Assembly (NCBI GenBank): GCA_014281115.1
Contig: JACONQ010000014.1
Span: 2,356,001 to 2,420,000, forward strand
Direction: 5' to 3'
Source: Laburnicola sp. R22_1
Lineage: Eukaryota > Ascomycota > Dothideomycetes > Pleosporales > Didymosphaeriaceae
Length of the DNA: 64,000 nt
How positions within the stretch are numbered: position 1 is the stretch's first letter; every line of letters begins with the position of its first letter. The position numbers and the translations under genes are program-made. This document shows positions 1 to 11,034 of the stretch, piece by piece. The notes under the pieces were generated by a model that was given only the letters and a program-made list of their open reading frames with translations, did no database searches and was not told where the DNA came from.

Positions 1-972
1 CACCATATCAATGCCCAAGTTATAGATGCTGCCAGAGGCCACCGAAGTGTGTATGGCGAAGATAAAGCCGCCACCAGCGTTGCGGGGAACGGCGATGTCG
101 TTGGTTGGTTTGCTCTGGAAGCTGCAGAGGAAACGATTGTCCAAATTGGTAGTGAAGTCAAAACCAGTGAAGCGCTCATAGCCCCCGCTTCCCGCGGCCC
201 AAATTCTGAGCGCAGTAATTATCTCCCCGTCGGCAAAGACAAAGTACTTGTAGGTATCGGACCTGTCGTTGATCTAAGAGCAATCGATCTGTTAGATACA
301 AGATTAATAGAAAGGATTAGAAAGACTCACAGTTCCAGCAACGGTCACCACACCAGTATGATCCGTAACCCTCATGCCATGCAACGTATTTGCAGCTGAC
401 CAAGTTTCGATCTTCTTGAAAGGGCCCGGAATGATAGTGTTATTGGCGGTTTTTAGGTGCTGGTTCCCAAAGATTCGAGTAGTTTCTGCGGTAGTGGGAA
501 TGTCTGTCTGCCGTTCCCGAATTTCCGGTTCCATTTTAGGAGGAGGGACATGGGCATCGAGCCGTGCAGACGCAACACCGAGATCCCTCTTAGGAGGAGG
601 GACAAGGGTATCGAGCTGTGTAGACGCAACACCGAGATCCCTCTTAGCAGTCGAGCCCTCAGCAAGCCAGATATCCAGCTGAGCCTGTGTGATAGTCCCA
701 GTCTCAACTTTGGGATCAACCTTAAGAGATGGATCACTGGCAGGAATGGCATTGTCCCGTTTCGACAGAGAGGGAGGGATGTCGTCTCCTACCGAATGAA
801 TCTCGTCTGAACTATCAAATCTCCGCCGGATCATAGGTTCAAAGGTGTCTCCCATGTCAATTGTCGGATCGTGAATTGCCGGATCGGCGAGTACGGCTGT
901 TGGGGATGGCGCTCCATCTACCAGAAGAAGCACAGGGCCACAGAGGCCCAAGAGTAGTCGAGGGTGATACAT
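1..972 (-). CDS. Secreted protein with 18-aa tandem repeat, 3' end beyond window
   Basis: Two exons are visible: 972..331 and 273..1, joined by a 57-bp GT-AG intron (274..330). The 3' end lies off the window. The first 20 residues (MYHPRLLLGLCGPVLLLVDG) look like a signal peptide. The next ~120 residues are low in structure, with several Lys-Arg pairs and two copies of an 18-residue unit that begins KRDLGVAS and ends VPPPK, encoded by a 54-bp DNA repeat. After a linker, the C-terminal part (TVAGT, intron, INDRSD, then DGEIITALRIWAAGSGG and GGGFIFAIHTSVASG) has the spacing of a jacalin-type beta-prism repeat. That resemblance is weak and inferred. The other acceptor, nearer the donor, would give an immediate stop, which fixes the splice site. 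The gene is transcribed away from the lectin gene at 2790. Function unknown; an effector-like or cell-surface lectin role is only a guess. Confidence 0.6.
536..643. repeat. 2 x 54-bp in-frame tandem repeat
   Basis: Units 536..589 and 590..643 are near-identical and a partial third begins at 644. Each encodes 18 residues on the minus strand, with a Lys-Arg pair at the unit start. The repeat keeps the reading frame of the secreted-protein gene. Confidence 0.85.
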
Positions 973-2789
973 GATTACGCAGGGAGAGATCTGGAGATAA
1001 TGAGATGTAGAGAGTCCGAAACAGTCCTTACGGGCCTTGCAGAATCCAGCTCACGAAATATCTAGGACATATTTATACTATGATTATATAGCCCAACCCC
1101 CTACCCTCAAAATAGTAGATGATCCTATCCTCGGTCATTTGTAGTATCGCATGGAGAGCGGTAATTGCTTTGAGAAGATCATATAAACATCCCTACTATA
1201 ACCTCCACCAGGATATGCCGAGCCTGAAGTGATGTTGGCCATTAATATCCGACTGGATATCCGACTGCGCTATTTAACCCCACATAGTCGGGTACGGCTT
1301 GAGGCAGCACTAGATCCAGCAGAAACCTCGCGCGAGGCTCCAAATGTCAGCTGGGAGGACTGGTGTCGCGAATAGAGCCTGTAGCTACAAAAAATCCTCA
1401 AATTTCCTATACCCATACACAAAAACAGCTTCGTTTTAAGGATATCGCGAGAAAAAGGTAGCAAGTTCGAATCCTGCCCTGGCCTACCCACTATCCCGTG
1501 TTTTTCACGCCCAGCTAGAAACCTGGCTACTGCAGCGCTGCAGCACCGCGTCGTCGTCGCCCTCGTAATGGTGAGAACAGCCGGGCAACAGACTTGCCAT
1601 GGTGCCGAGTCTGCTCCGGATCACCACACTAGCACATCACTATGTTGCTTGCTGCACGCACGGCGTTAGTGTGGCCGCTTCCACGCGCGTGAGTGGTCGA
1701 AGGCCCATAACCCCCTTGGCAGCCAAAGGTAGGACCTGGTCCCCCCTACTATAAGCGAACAAATCGGGGCGCCTAAGGGAACCCATGGCGATAAACTAAG
1801 AGAACCGCGTACCCGCCACTCGCCAAGTAGTCTTGGCGGCTGGCGCGGGTAGTACAAGAGAACGCACTTGCCGGCAGGGTGTAGTGACGTAATCACTTTA
1901 CGCCTATTGGATACTAGGCAACAACCAACCGAAGACACCTTGGCACGAAGTGGAGCATCTCTGGACAGGATTGTGAGTAACAGGAAAAGCGACGGAAGCG
2001 AATGTGGTATCGAAGATCCATGTAGTGCAGAGGACAGCAGGGGTTTTTCACCTGGCTGGCTAAGGGCGACCTTAGCAGGATTCTCGCAGTACAGTTTTCC
2101 CCTCCGAAGGAAACGAAGATATACGCTATAGCATTAAGCCGAAAACCACGTAACTAACTAATAAGAATAATAATAATCCGCATCGGGCTTGCAGGCATCA
2201 GGCTTTTAGAGCAGGAATAAGAGGTGCCTGCTCAGTGGTATTCAAGACTCCGCTAACTAAAAATCACATAGCTGCGGAGAAATCGCGGCTGAACCCGAGT
2301 AGGAATCAATCAATCAATTAATCAACAGAGGCTGTTAGACACAGCGTGTATATAGTCAATAAAGTAAATTGTATGCCGGTGTATTCATTAGTCAATCTGC
2401 TCTCTCCCTCTTCCTCCCTGTCCTTGTATATATGTGGGATATATACAGGGAGTAGTCAGTCTAATGTTCCTCTGTTATTACAAACTATCCCGAACATCCG
2501 GAACCAGTGTTCTCGCATTATCTCTGTAATCTAAAGTTGAAATGACCAAATTTTAGAATAACCTGTTTAAAAAGAGACATGTGTCCAGGCAGTTACAAAC
2601 CTCAACAACACGCTCAATCCGGATTTACATTACTATCACACCAGGTCCATTAAAGGAGGGACTTCACTGCTCTACCAAAACCTCGTTCGTAATATCATTT
2701 TACACCATATCAAAGCATCGAACATCTCACCTACCACCAAGTGGACATCATCGCCATATCGCAACCAGAAACTCCACCGAAGACTCAAA
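973..2789. other. Intergenic region between two divergent secreted-protein genes
   Basis: About 1.8 kb without a convincing gene. Base composition is mixed. The short open frames here lack recognisable domains. It holds a possible solo LTR near 2333-2482 and a T-arm-like motif near 1470-1487 that does not complete a tRNA. Promoters of both flanking genes must lie here, but I see no specific operator. Confidence 0.6.
2333..2482 (+). repeat. Possible solo LTR (TG...CA, 150 bp)
   Basis: The segment begins TGTTAGACAC and ends TTATTACA. It contains a TATA-like stretch followed by AATAAAG, the usual layout of a short Copia-type LTR. No target-site duplication is visible and no second copy was seen in this window, so the call is tentative. 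Confidence 0.25.
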
Positions 2790-3329
2790 ATGAAGACATC
2801 CAGTTTCTCGTCCGTCTTATTTGTCCTCAGCCTACCCTACAGAGCTTTTGCCAGGATCGAGCAGACCGACTTAGCAGGTGGCCTCAAGCATGGCACGGAG
2901 TTCTCGGATCTTCAGGCAGTCACCGACAACGAACCAGCTGCCATACTCTCCCAGGTGACGATCCGTGGAGGCTCGCGCGTTGACGGCCTCACCATTGGTT
3001 ATGCCTGGAACGGCATTCCGGCTATAACCCACGGCGGCACCGGAGGGACCGCACACACTCTCTCGCTCGATTACGGCGAGTATATCACGTCGGTGCAGGC
3101 ATGCGCCGACAAGTACAGTCCTAATATCATCACTTCTTCCCGCACACGAATCTTCTACCTCTCGGTCACGACGACAGATGGAAATAGTGTGAGTGGTGGA
3201 AAACAATCTGGTAGTTGTACCACGTGGACGGCACCGTCCGGGATGGGTCTGGTTGGGTGGGAAGGCAGAGCTGGCGATGAGCTTGACGCTATCGCACCCA
3301 TTTGGGGTACTCCTTCTGAGTATATTTAG
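2790..3329 (+). CDS. Secreted jacalin-like lectin domain protein
   Basis: A single-exon gene of 179 residues. Residues 1-21 (MKTSSFSSVLFVLSLPYRAFA) form a signal peptide with Ala-X-Ala before the probable cleavage site. The rest fits one jacalin-like beta-prism domain: RGGSRVDGLTIGYAWNG, then the HGGTGGTAHTLSLDYGEYI core, then a strand with RIFYLSVTTTDGNS, then GLVGWEGRAGDELDAIAPIWG at the C terminus. Jacalin-type domains bind mannose or galactose glycans; fungal secreted forms are poorly studied, so the ligand is unknown. The start is the first ATG of the frame and the signal peptide follows directly. It lies about 750 bp from the edge of the AT-rich isochore, a setting often seen for secreted, fast-evolving genes. 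The family call is firm; the role is inference. Confidence 0.85.
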   Translation: MKTSSFSSVLFVLSLPYRAFARIEQTDLAGGLKHGTEFSDLQAVTDNEPAAILSQVTIRGGSRVDGLTIGYAWNGIPAITHGGTGGTAHTLSLDYGEYITSVQACADKYSPNIITSSRTRIFYLSVTTTDGNSVSGGKQSGSCTTWTAPSGMGLVGWEGRAGDELDAIAPIWGTPSEYI

Positions 3330-4070
3330 GAGTTAGGAGCGTGTTGGCTATTTTGCGCCATGCACACCTCCACAATCACAAGAGGCTCTTTGAGCTCTAG
3401 AATGTCATGACGGTATTCTAGATATTTCCAACTGTCCACTCCATAGTATTTAATTGGTCAGGCCAGCTTCCCAGAGCTACCTGGCCTAGATAGTTCTTTA
3501 CGCTTTATCGCATCTTATTTGCCTCATCTTTAATATGGCGTTTATAGCTAGTTATGTTGAAACCGTGTATAAAATTAAATCTCGAACAAGACAAATGATA
3601 ATCTATTTGAGGGGTTCCCTGTACTCGCAGAGCAGGCGGTTAGAGATCTCGTCTGGGCCAATAGCCTTCCAGGGGGACGTAGACATGATAGCGCCTCTGA
3701 TATCTCCTGGTGTTAACGACTTGAGACATGAAGATGTCTCGGCAGAGCCGTTCTAAGAGCAGTGGTGGTTAGACGGTAGGTTGGGGGAAGAACCTTGCTC
3801 GTAGCGCGTCAGCCTTCTGTTAGAAGGGATAAGACCGCTCTGCACAATGACCAAGTGCAGGGTCCTCAAAATAGTAAGCACACTGGGCACAACGAGAATA
3901 GTAGGAACCTACCCGTCCGTATTGCCATGGCAATCTCGCTTCGTCGCGGGTGCCTGGATTGTGGATGCAATGAGTCATTAGGCTGTTGCCTAATGGGGAA
4001 CATGCATTCCGTGCCGAGACAGTCAGAGCGCAGAGAGAGTCAATGCGCGCCCTAATAATGCAACCCCTTA
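3330..4070. other. Intergenic region leading into the AT-rich isochore
   Basis: No gene could be supported. Short open frames at 3535-3756 and 3795-4055 show no domain, signal peptide or homology that I recognise. Composition changes abruptly to AT-rich after about 4,070. Confidence 0.6.
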
Positions 4071-4163
4071 ACTTTAACGCGACGCAACTCTACTAATATA
4101 GATCTAATTAAAGCTATAATTGTAGCTATTAAATTGCTAAAACTAAGAGAAGATTTTATATGG

Positions 4164-4275
4164 GTTTTTTTTTGCGACTAAGGAGTTTCTAATAAAAATA
4201 TTACAATAATAGCCGTTATCCCTCCTGCTATTATATACACAGAAAAGCGTTTTAAGGTGTTAATAGAAGATTTTA
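4164..4275 (+). repeat. Dispersed terminal repeat family A, copy 1
   Basis: The sequence starts with a T-run, then GCGACTAAGGAGTTTC and TAATAAAAATATTAC, and ends near AGAAAAGCGTTTTAAGGTG. The same unit recurs at about 17,640, 24,230 (same strand), 17,890 and 30,455 (opposite strand). Confidence 0.7.
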
Positions 4276-4759
4276 TATATACTAAAATTATAGAAAGATT
4301 TAGTGTTATACACTCTATATTAATATATAGACACTAATATATTATATAGGCGCGTATACTCGCTAGTAAAAATTACTAAAATTTTAATTATTAATAAAAG
4401 AAAAAGCTTCTATAGTATATATAGCGTCTTATTAAGAGAAGTCTACCTCCTACGCATTAAATAATATAGAACTTTGCATTAATTATTACTAAAAAGAACA
4501 TCTCTATATAATAGGTTAATTACTTTATTAGGCTCCACTATAACTACTTAGTTTAATAATAAATAATTAGACTTAATAGTAATTGCTATAAAGGTAATTT
4601 AAAGGCAAAATATAGGCTCTACTTTAAGCTTTTATATAAGAAAATTATAAAGTATAGTATAGAGTCTTAGTATATATATAATATTAGGAAGAGAAATATT
4701 ATAGACCATTTAGTATACGGTATAACGCTATAAGGGATATATATAATATAAATAAGAAA

Positions 4760-4890
4760 GGCTTTTTTTTGTAATCACCACCTTTTTTACGCTCTTTTTA
4801 ATTACTAAGCAGGAGGCTCTGCTTTTTTTGTTATGTTATTTAAGATAAAAGCCTTTATTATTTTACTCCTAGATAGATAATTTAACAACA
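4760..4890 (+). repeat. Dispersed repeat family B, copy 1
   Basis: Core words are CGCTCTTTTTAATTACTAAG, GGCTCTGC, TTATGTTATTTAAGATAAAA and AACAACACAC. Other copies lie at about 8,780-8,950 and 18,150-18,275 (opposite strand), and 25,110, 28,945, 29,905 and 51,713 (same strand). Confidence 0.75.
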
Positions 4891-5084
4891 CACACATATA
4901 TAAGAAAGGCTTCCTTCTTAGTATTACTAGTTACTTAAAAAGGATCTTTAATAGGCCTTTATATAAGAGTTACTAAATAAAGTAATCTATATAAAATAGT
5001 AACTATAAGTAAATCTTACTTATCGCATATATATACGCTAATAAATCTACTATTAATCTAGCGCTAATTTATTAAAGATTTTCG

Positions 5085-5262
5085 TTGTGTAAAGATTCTA
5101 ACTAAGGTTAAGTTCGCACTATACATAGAGAGAAGTAAAATAGGAGGCACTAAAACCTAGTACCTAGTATATAGTAGTAGTAATAAAATATATATAAAAT
5201 AACAATAATTTTATTATTAACTTTCTATACAGCAGTATTAATAATAGTAGTTAATAGATAGT
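5085..5262 (+). repeat. Dispersed repeat family C, copy 1
   Basis: It shares the order of words AAGATTCTAACTAAGGTTAAG, GGCACTAAAACCTAGTAC and ATAATTTTATTATTAAC with copies at about 25,605-25,800 (same strand) and 11,900-12,075 (opposite strand). It may be part of an LTR or a long inverted terminus; the family is unidentified. Confidence 0.65.
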
Positions 5263-7979
5263 TAGTTACTATTATAATTGTTGTTGTTATTATTATAACA
5301 AAAATATTATTAAAGAAATTGTTAATTACGTAACACGGTAGTTAGTTAAATAGCTAGCCCAGGATTACGTGATATTACGGATTAACACTAGGAGAGAACT
5401 AGCGCTAATTTATAAATCTAACACCGCGACTCTATAATTAAGCTAGGTTAAAGAAATTAATATTAACTCTTATAGAGTCTTTATTACCTTATTAACTTTT
5501 AGTTAGTTAAATAATAAGATATAAGCGGGCTTTAGACTAAGAGGTTAGAGTTGCCTAAGTAAACTTATAAATTTAATAGAGTTTAAAGGTAACTCTAGCT
5601 ATAGACTTATATACTTTTAGCTTAGTAGAAGTATAGACTTAGAACTCTAAGGTAGTAGACTAAGTAACTAGTAAAAGAGCGCTTAGCCCCTTATATATAT
5701 CTCCCCTTAAAAATTCTAGTATTATATTTTATACTTTTTATAATAGTAGTATAAATTCTCATTCTAAGTTTCTAAAGTCTTAAAAGTAGGTCTAATACTA
5801 CGTATTTATATCTCTTAGTTTCTAGGACATAGCTATTTATTTTAGTTAAGGATTTACGCTAGTGTTATTTATTCTAGCTAAGGTAAATAAAAAGGTCTTT
5901 ATTTTAGTTTTGCCTTTTTCTTTACTCTACTACTATATTTACAATACTTTCTATTAATATTATACTATACTTTTATTATCTCTTTTACTTCTATACTATT
6001 TTTACCATGTTTCTTATTATTAGTCTTTATTATAGGTAGAGTCTCTAAGTAATATCTTATACTAGGTTTAGTAACTTTAAGTAAGTGTATAAAGTCTAGC
6101 TTAACTATAGCTTAGTATTCTCCTATAAAGATTTTAACTTATAGCGCTTCTACTTATAGTAATAAGCCTTTACTCTCTACTCTAGATGCCTATAGTATAG
6201 AGAATCTTAAAAAGTTTATACGTAATAAGACTATAAAGAACTATGAAAAAGTTAGTTTCTTAGTTCTTCTACGCTATTCCTTATTAATTCTAAGTAGTTT
6301 TTTAAGGGCCTAGGCTATAATTAAAAGACTCTTAAAGCTATTTATATAATATCTAAAAATTCTTTTTAAGGCTGCCTATTATTATAAAAGGTTTTACTAG
6401 CGCTACTTTAAGTAGTTTACTTTTTACGCATAAAGGCTTATAAAAAGTATAATTATACGACTTATATTATTTACTTTAGTAAGTACTTAAATAAGATGTA
6501 ATAATTCTTTAGTAAACCTCTTTCTTACTAATTTATATCCTAGATCTACAATAGCTTATAAAAAGACTTTACTAAGACTAAGTTTATTAACCTTATTTTA
6601 GACTATATTTTTATAGTAAAGATTATACTAGTAAGTCTTTTATTAATCTTTAGTAAGCTTATTTCAATATCTTTATTTATACATATAGCTCTACTATCTA
6701 AAGTACTTAATTTAAGATCTAGGAAGCAAATAATACTAAAACTAGATATTCTAGATAGAATATAAAGCTTCTATATTAAATTCTTATAGTTTAGTAGAAT
6801 ACTTATACTACTCTTCAAGCTCTTTCTAATAATCTTACTATAAGTTCTAGATTTTAAAATTATTATTTTAAGCTAATATTATGCTATTGCTACGCGCCCC
6901 TTCTACTCTACCTATTCTTAAGCCTTTCTATAAGAATATAGTTAAGCTTATTCTAGATATTATAAAGACTATTTGCTCTAGTAAAATATTAAAAAATCAA
7001 AAAATTACTAATCTTCTAGAGCGTATTAAGGGAATTCTAGGTTTTATAGCTATTAGTCCTATTTAGATTATTATTTTTATAAAAAGGTTAAGAGAATAGC
7101 CTTTAGTCTTACTTTAAGTAATAGTAAGTCTATTAAAAAGGAGTAGTGTTCTTATTTATTTTGTAGGTTATTAAGATTTTTCTACCCTTATATTTAGCTC
7201 TATTATAGGGGTCTAGAGGCATTCTCTTAAGTAGTTTCTAATTTTATAGATATAGCTAAGCTATAAACTTAGCTTCTTTAATATTTAGTTTTTTTAGCTA
7301 TACTATATCTACTTCCCCTTTTTTATAATATTCTCCTCTAAATAGCCTCCTTCTCCACTTCTTAATTGCCTTACCTCCTATTATTTAAAACCTATATTAT
7401 TATATTATAGAAAGAATAATTCTTTCTTCTTCTACTTACTTATATAAGAGCTAATACATCTAATAAGTTTATTATACTTATTTAAGTATTGCTTACTTTT
7501 CTAAGTAGATTATAGTTGCATTCTTTACTAATCTCTAGGTAATTAGTAAGAAAGACTAAAGGTCTAGGCTTATTCTAACCTCCCTTTAGTAGAAATTTTC
7601 TAAATTCTCTATTAGAGATGCAACTTCTATACTAAAAGCTATAGTATATTTATTAGTTTAGAGAGTTTTTATAAAAGTTTATAAGTAACTTTTTATTATT
7701 ATTTTAAAATAAAAAGGTATATAGTTTTAAGTAATCTAATACCTTTATAGTAGAGAGATTTATAGTAGGTTCCTAAGTTAAATTAGTATTATTTAACTAC
7801 TTAACTTAATCTATAATAGCCTTATAGTAAGGTACTTTAGAGTAAAGAAAATATTAGAGAAGCTAAAAATATTTTTAAAAATATTTCTAATAAAAGGGAA
7901 TATAATATAAAGTTAAGGACTACTAGTAAAATTATTTAAAGTATAAAATATTTATTACACCTTAATATTAACCTTATAG

Positions 7980-8760
7980 TCTTTTAAATCCTTTACCTAT
8001 ACTAAGTAGTTCTTTCAAAGATACTACCTTAGATGTTATTATAAACTTACCCTTTAGCTACATACTTAGCTAAGTCTATAATACTATTTTAGTAATAGTA
8101 GACTATCTAATAAAGATAGCTTATTATATATCTACTAGGGCAAATTAGAATATAAAAAACTTAATAAATGCCTAAATTTAAAATATTATTAGATTATATC
8201 GCACTTTTAAGACAATCTTAATAAATAAAGATCTAATAATAAAGTCTTACTACTAGGACTCTTTTTATTATTACCTTAATACTATAAAGGTATTATTATT
8301 AGCTTATTATTCACAGACTAATAGGCAAACTAAAAGGCAAAATTAAATACTTAAATAATATCTTTAGTGAATCTACTATCTAAAATAGGATAATTAGGTA
8401 AAATGGTTACTAATTATAGAGTTTGCGTATAATAATAATATAAATATAATAACTAGAGTAACTTTTTTCTATACTTACTATAGAGCAGATCCCTATATAC
8501 TAGAATAGCCTAGAATACTTCTTAGTAATAGAGAATTACTATTAGATATATTAATTATAGTAAAGGTTATTATATTATAGACTTAGTATAAAATAAAGAT
8601 TATAGTAGTAAATATATACTATAAGAGGTACACTAATAGAAAAAGAAAGCACTGTAGTATTAAACTAGAGGATTAGGTATTTATATTTACTAGATATTTA
8701 AAGTCTATATAATTTAAGTATAAGCTTAACTAGAAGTTTATTAGGCTAGGTACTATAAAA
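7980..8760 (+). pseudogene. Ty3/Gypsy integrase and C-terminal pol relic
   Basis: Reading through stops gives an integrase core: a stretch resembling TILVIVDRFTKIAYYIPT near 8,075-8,140, a D-containing strand near 8,215, then the diagnostic block close to HPQTDGQTERQNQ near 8,310-8,345, followed by a tail near 8,650-8,760 that reads like VLVFTRHLKSIRP-type LTR-retrotransposon sequence. Most Gln and Trp positions are TAA or TAG. Upstream DNA to about 5,400 may be the rest of gag-pol, but reverse transcriptase motifs are too eroded to place. The integrase DDE block supports Gypsy over Copia, because the Copia equivalent lacks the HPQTDGQ signature. It cannot be functional. Confidence 0.65.
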
Positions 8761-8774
8761 TATTCTATAGAAAA

Positions 8775-8950
8775 AAAAGCCTATGTGTGTGTAGCGTTAA
8801 ATTAACTATCTAGAGATAGCACGATAAAGGCTTTCATCTTAAATAATATAACAAAAAAAGCAGAGCCTCCTACTTAGTAATTAATAAAAGTGTAAAAAGG
8901 TAGTTACAAAAATGCGCGTTTAAACTGCTAAGCAAGCTTAGCAGTCTTAG
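8775..8950 (-). repeat. Dispersed repeat family B, inverted copy
   Basis: Reverse complement of family B: AAAGGCTTTCATCTTAAATA, then GCAGAGCCTCC, then ACTTAGTAATTAATAAAAG and GCGCGTTTAAACTGCTAAG. With the copy at 4,760 it forms an inverted pair 4.2 kb apart. Confidence 0.7.
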
Positions 8951-9384
8951 TAGTCTTAGCGTAAAGCTACTCCTATAAGCAATATTTTTATAAAGAGACT
9001 ACTTAGAACTTTAAGGGAGCGTAAATAAAATAGCTTTAGCGCTACCACACTATAGTTATTTATTTCTATCTCCTACTATTCTAATTGTTACAAATAACAC
9101 AAGTTATATTAATAGGTATGTACTATTATTTCTTATAAGTAGGATAAAGTTAACACGTACTAGATACACATCTATTGCTCTATTATTATATTAAAATTGT
9201 CTTTAATAAAATCCCTACTATCTCTCTACATCTATGGCCTACTATTTATCTAGGTATTAATATTATTCCTAAAGAAGTACTTGATATTACTAAAGAGTAC
9301 ACGCTATAGTTTTGTACTACTACTACTAAGGTAATAATGCTAGAGTTCTATTCTATCTATAAGATAATTGTTTATAAAAGCCTA

Positions 9385-9740
9385 GTATACCTAACTATCT
9401 AGGAGGCAATCCCTATATACTAGCTAGATTAGCAGCTTATTTAGTTCTTAAAAACTAGCAAGCCTATGTCCCTACTCTAGTAGAAGCAATTGCTTCTAAT
9501 TAGTAATAGAATTCTCTAGTAGGGGACGCAAAAGGAGGACAATAAGGTGTTTATTAATAAGCTTTAATATAATAAGAGTGTTGCATAGATCCGCAAGATC
9601 CTCCTAGCTATTATTACTATTAAGTTAGCTTATCTAAGCAAGAACAACGCGTAGCGGCGAGCGTAGATAACTAATAATAGTAGTGGCAATAAGCTAGGTA
9701 TGCTATATACACTATAAGTAGACTTTGCGTTAGGACTAGA
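9385..9740 (+). repeat. Degraded repeat, related to 23,665-24,005
   Basis: The two stretches share CTATATACTAGCTAGATTAG / TAGTATACTAGCTAGGCTAG, then a TTATTAATAAG block, then a TCCT-TAGCTATTATT block with similar spacing. Read on the plus strand it looks like eroded coding sequence, but I could not assign a family. Confidence 0.4.
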
Positions 9741-10844
9741 AGCTTATAGGGTGTAAGGTTATTAAGATGTTTAAGATTAGTCTTTAATTAGAATTAGGTG
9801 CTGTACATAGTATATATAACCTTCCATCTTAATTTACTTTAATCTTAAACTAAAAAAAAGGCCAAAAAGGTATTTAGTAAGCCGACTAAAAAAGCCTATA
9901 AAGTTAACTTTCTAGAATTAAATATATATCTAGTTTTTATATATTATTATTATTAAAGCTATATAAATAAAGGGGAGCTATTAAGTCTTAAGTAGGTTCT
10001 ACTATAAGCACTCTATGCACGTTTAGTAATATATATTATATAGAGAAAGTACTTAAGAATAGGTAGTTATTAGTTAGAACCTAGGAATACCTTATTAAAT
10101 AGGAAGGCTACCTAAAAGAGGAGAACTTATAGAAACTAGGTACTAATCTAAGCACTAATACTATAAGAAAGTTTTAAAAGAAAAAGAATTTTCTAAAATA
10201 ATATATAAAAGATTCTTATTTAGGTAAAATAACTATAGAAGGGTAATAAAAGAATCCTCTTAGAAAATTTAACTTTGTTCTTTTATAGGTAAGAGCTAAA
10301 ACTAAAGCTAACTATATAGTTAGTAGACTACTATAGAAAGTATATTTACTACCTTTATTTATTTTTTCTATAAAGGTTTTTTTACTATAATTATAATGAT
10401 ACTTAATAGTATAATATATTGTAGAAGTAGTATTAGTTTAGAAGAATTATTAGTATTCCTAAAGATTAGCTATAAGAAATTATAAAGGACTAGAAAGGAC
10501 TATAAAGGTATATTATACTTTACTTAAAGGTAATAAGAGAATATATTTAAAGAATATAGAATTTTAATATTTTAAGACGTTATTATCTACTTAAAGGTTC
10601 TATTTAAGTTTTAATAGACTTCTAAACTACAAGAAGCTATTAATTCTAGAGACCTTAAAATATAATAGCCCTAGGGTCTCTTCTATATCTATATATTAGC
10701 TTAAGGCCCTTAAAAGAACTAAAAGCACTACTAAAAAGCTAAAAAGATACTATCTATAACTAAGGCTATAAGTTAGACTTTTACTATTACTCTATAACTT
10801 CTAATAATATATTAGCTTATATTTATTATATAATAGTATTAGTT

Positions 10845-10992
10845 CTCCTCCGGGGTTAATCCGTGATATCACGTGATCCCAGGCCGGCTGTTTGACTGAC
10901 TACTGTATTACGTAATTAATAATTTCTTTAATAATATTTTTTATAGTAATAATAATAATAACAATTATAATAGCAACTAATCTAACTATTTT
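10845..10992 (-). repeat. Right inverted terminus of the 5.7-kb element
   Basis: The better preserved copy of the terminal repeat. It contains GGTTAATCCGTGATATCACG and ATTACGTAATTAATAATTTC. Its partner is at about 5,264-5,400. Confidence 0.65.
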
Positions 10993-11034
10993 ATTACTCT
11001 TTTATAGTAGATCTCCCCTCGTAACTAGCAAGCT

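Larger units (their letters stand above)
5264..10992. mobile_element. Long inverted-repeat element (about 5.7 kb), degraded
   Basis: A ~140-bp terminal repeat at about 5,264-5,400 recurs in inverted orientation at about 10,845-10,992. Matching words include GCTATTATAATTG/ACTATTATAATTG, AATATTATTAAAGAAATT, ATTACGTAA and the block ending GGATTAAC...GAGAAC, which contains the near-palindrome TATCACGTGATA in the right copy. The right copy is less mutated than the left. Inside are a Gypsy relic and an inverted B repeat, so the unit is composite or was invaded later. No target-site duplication could be fixed. Confidence 0.5.

Noticed and set aside
1440..1495. T-arm-like motif (GCAAGTTCGAATCCTGC) suggesting a tRNA
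   Set aside because: No matching 5' acceptor strand, D-arm or anticodon arm at proper spacing upstream; the T-stem has a mismatch.
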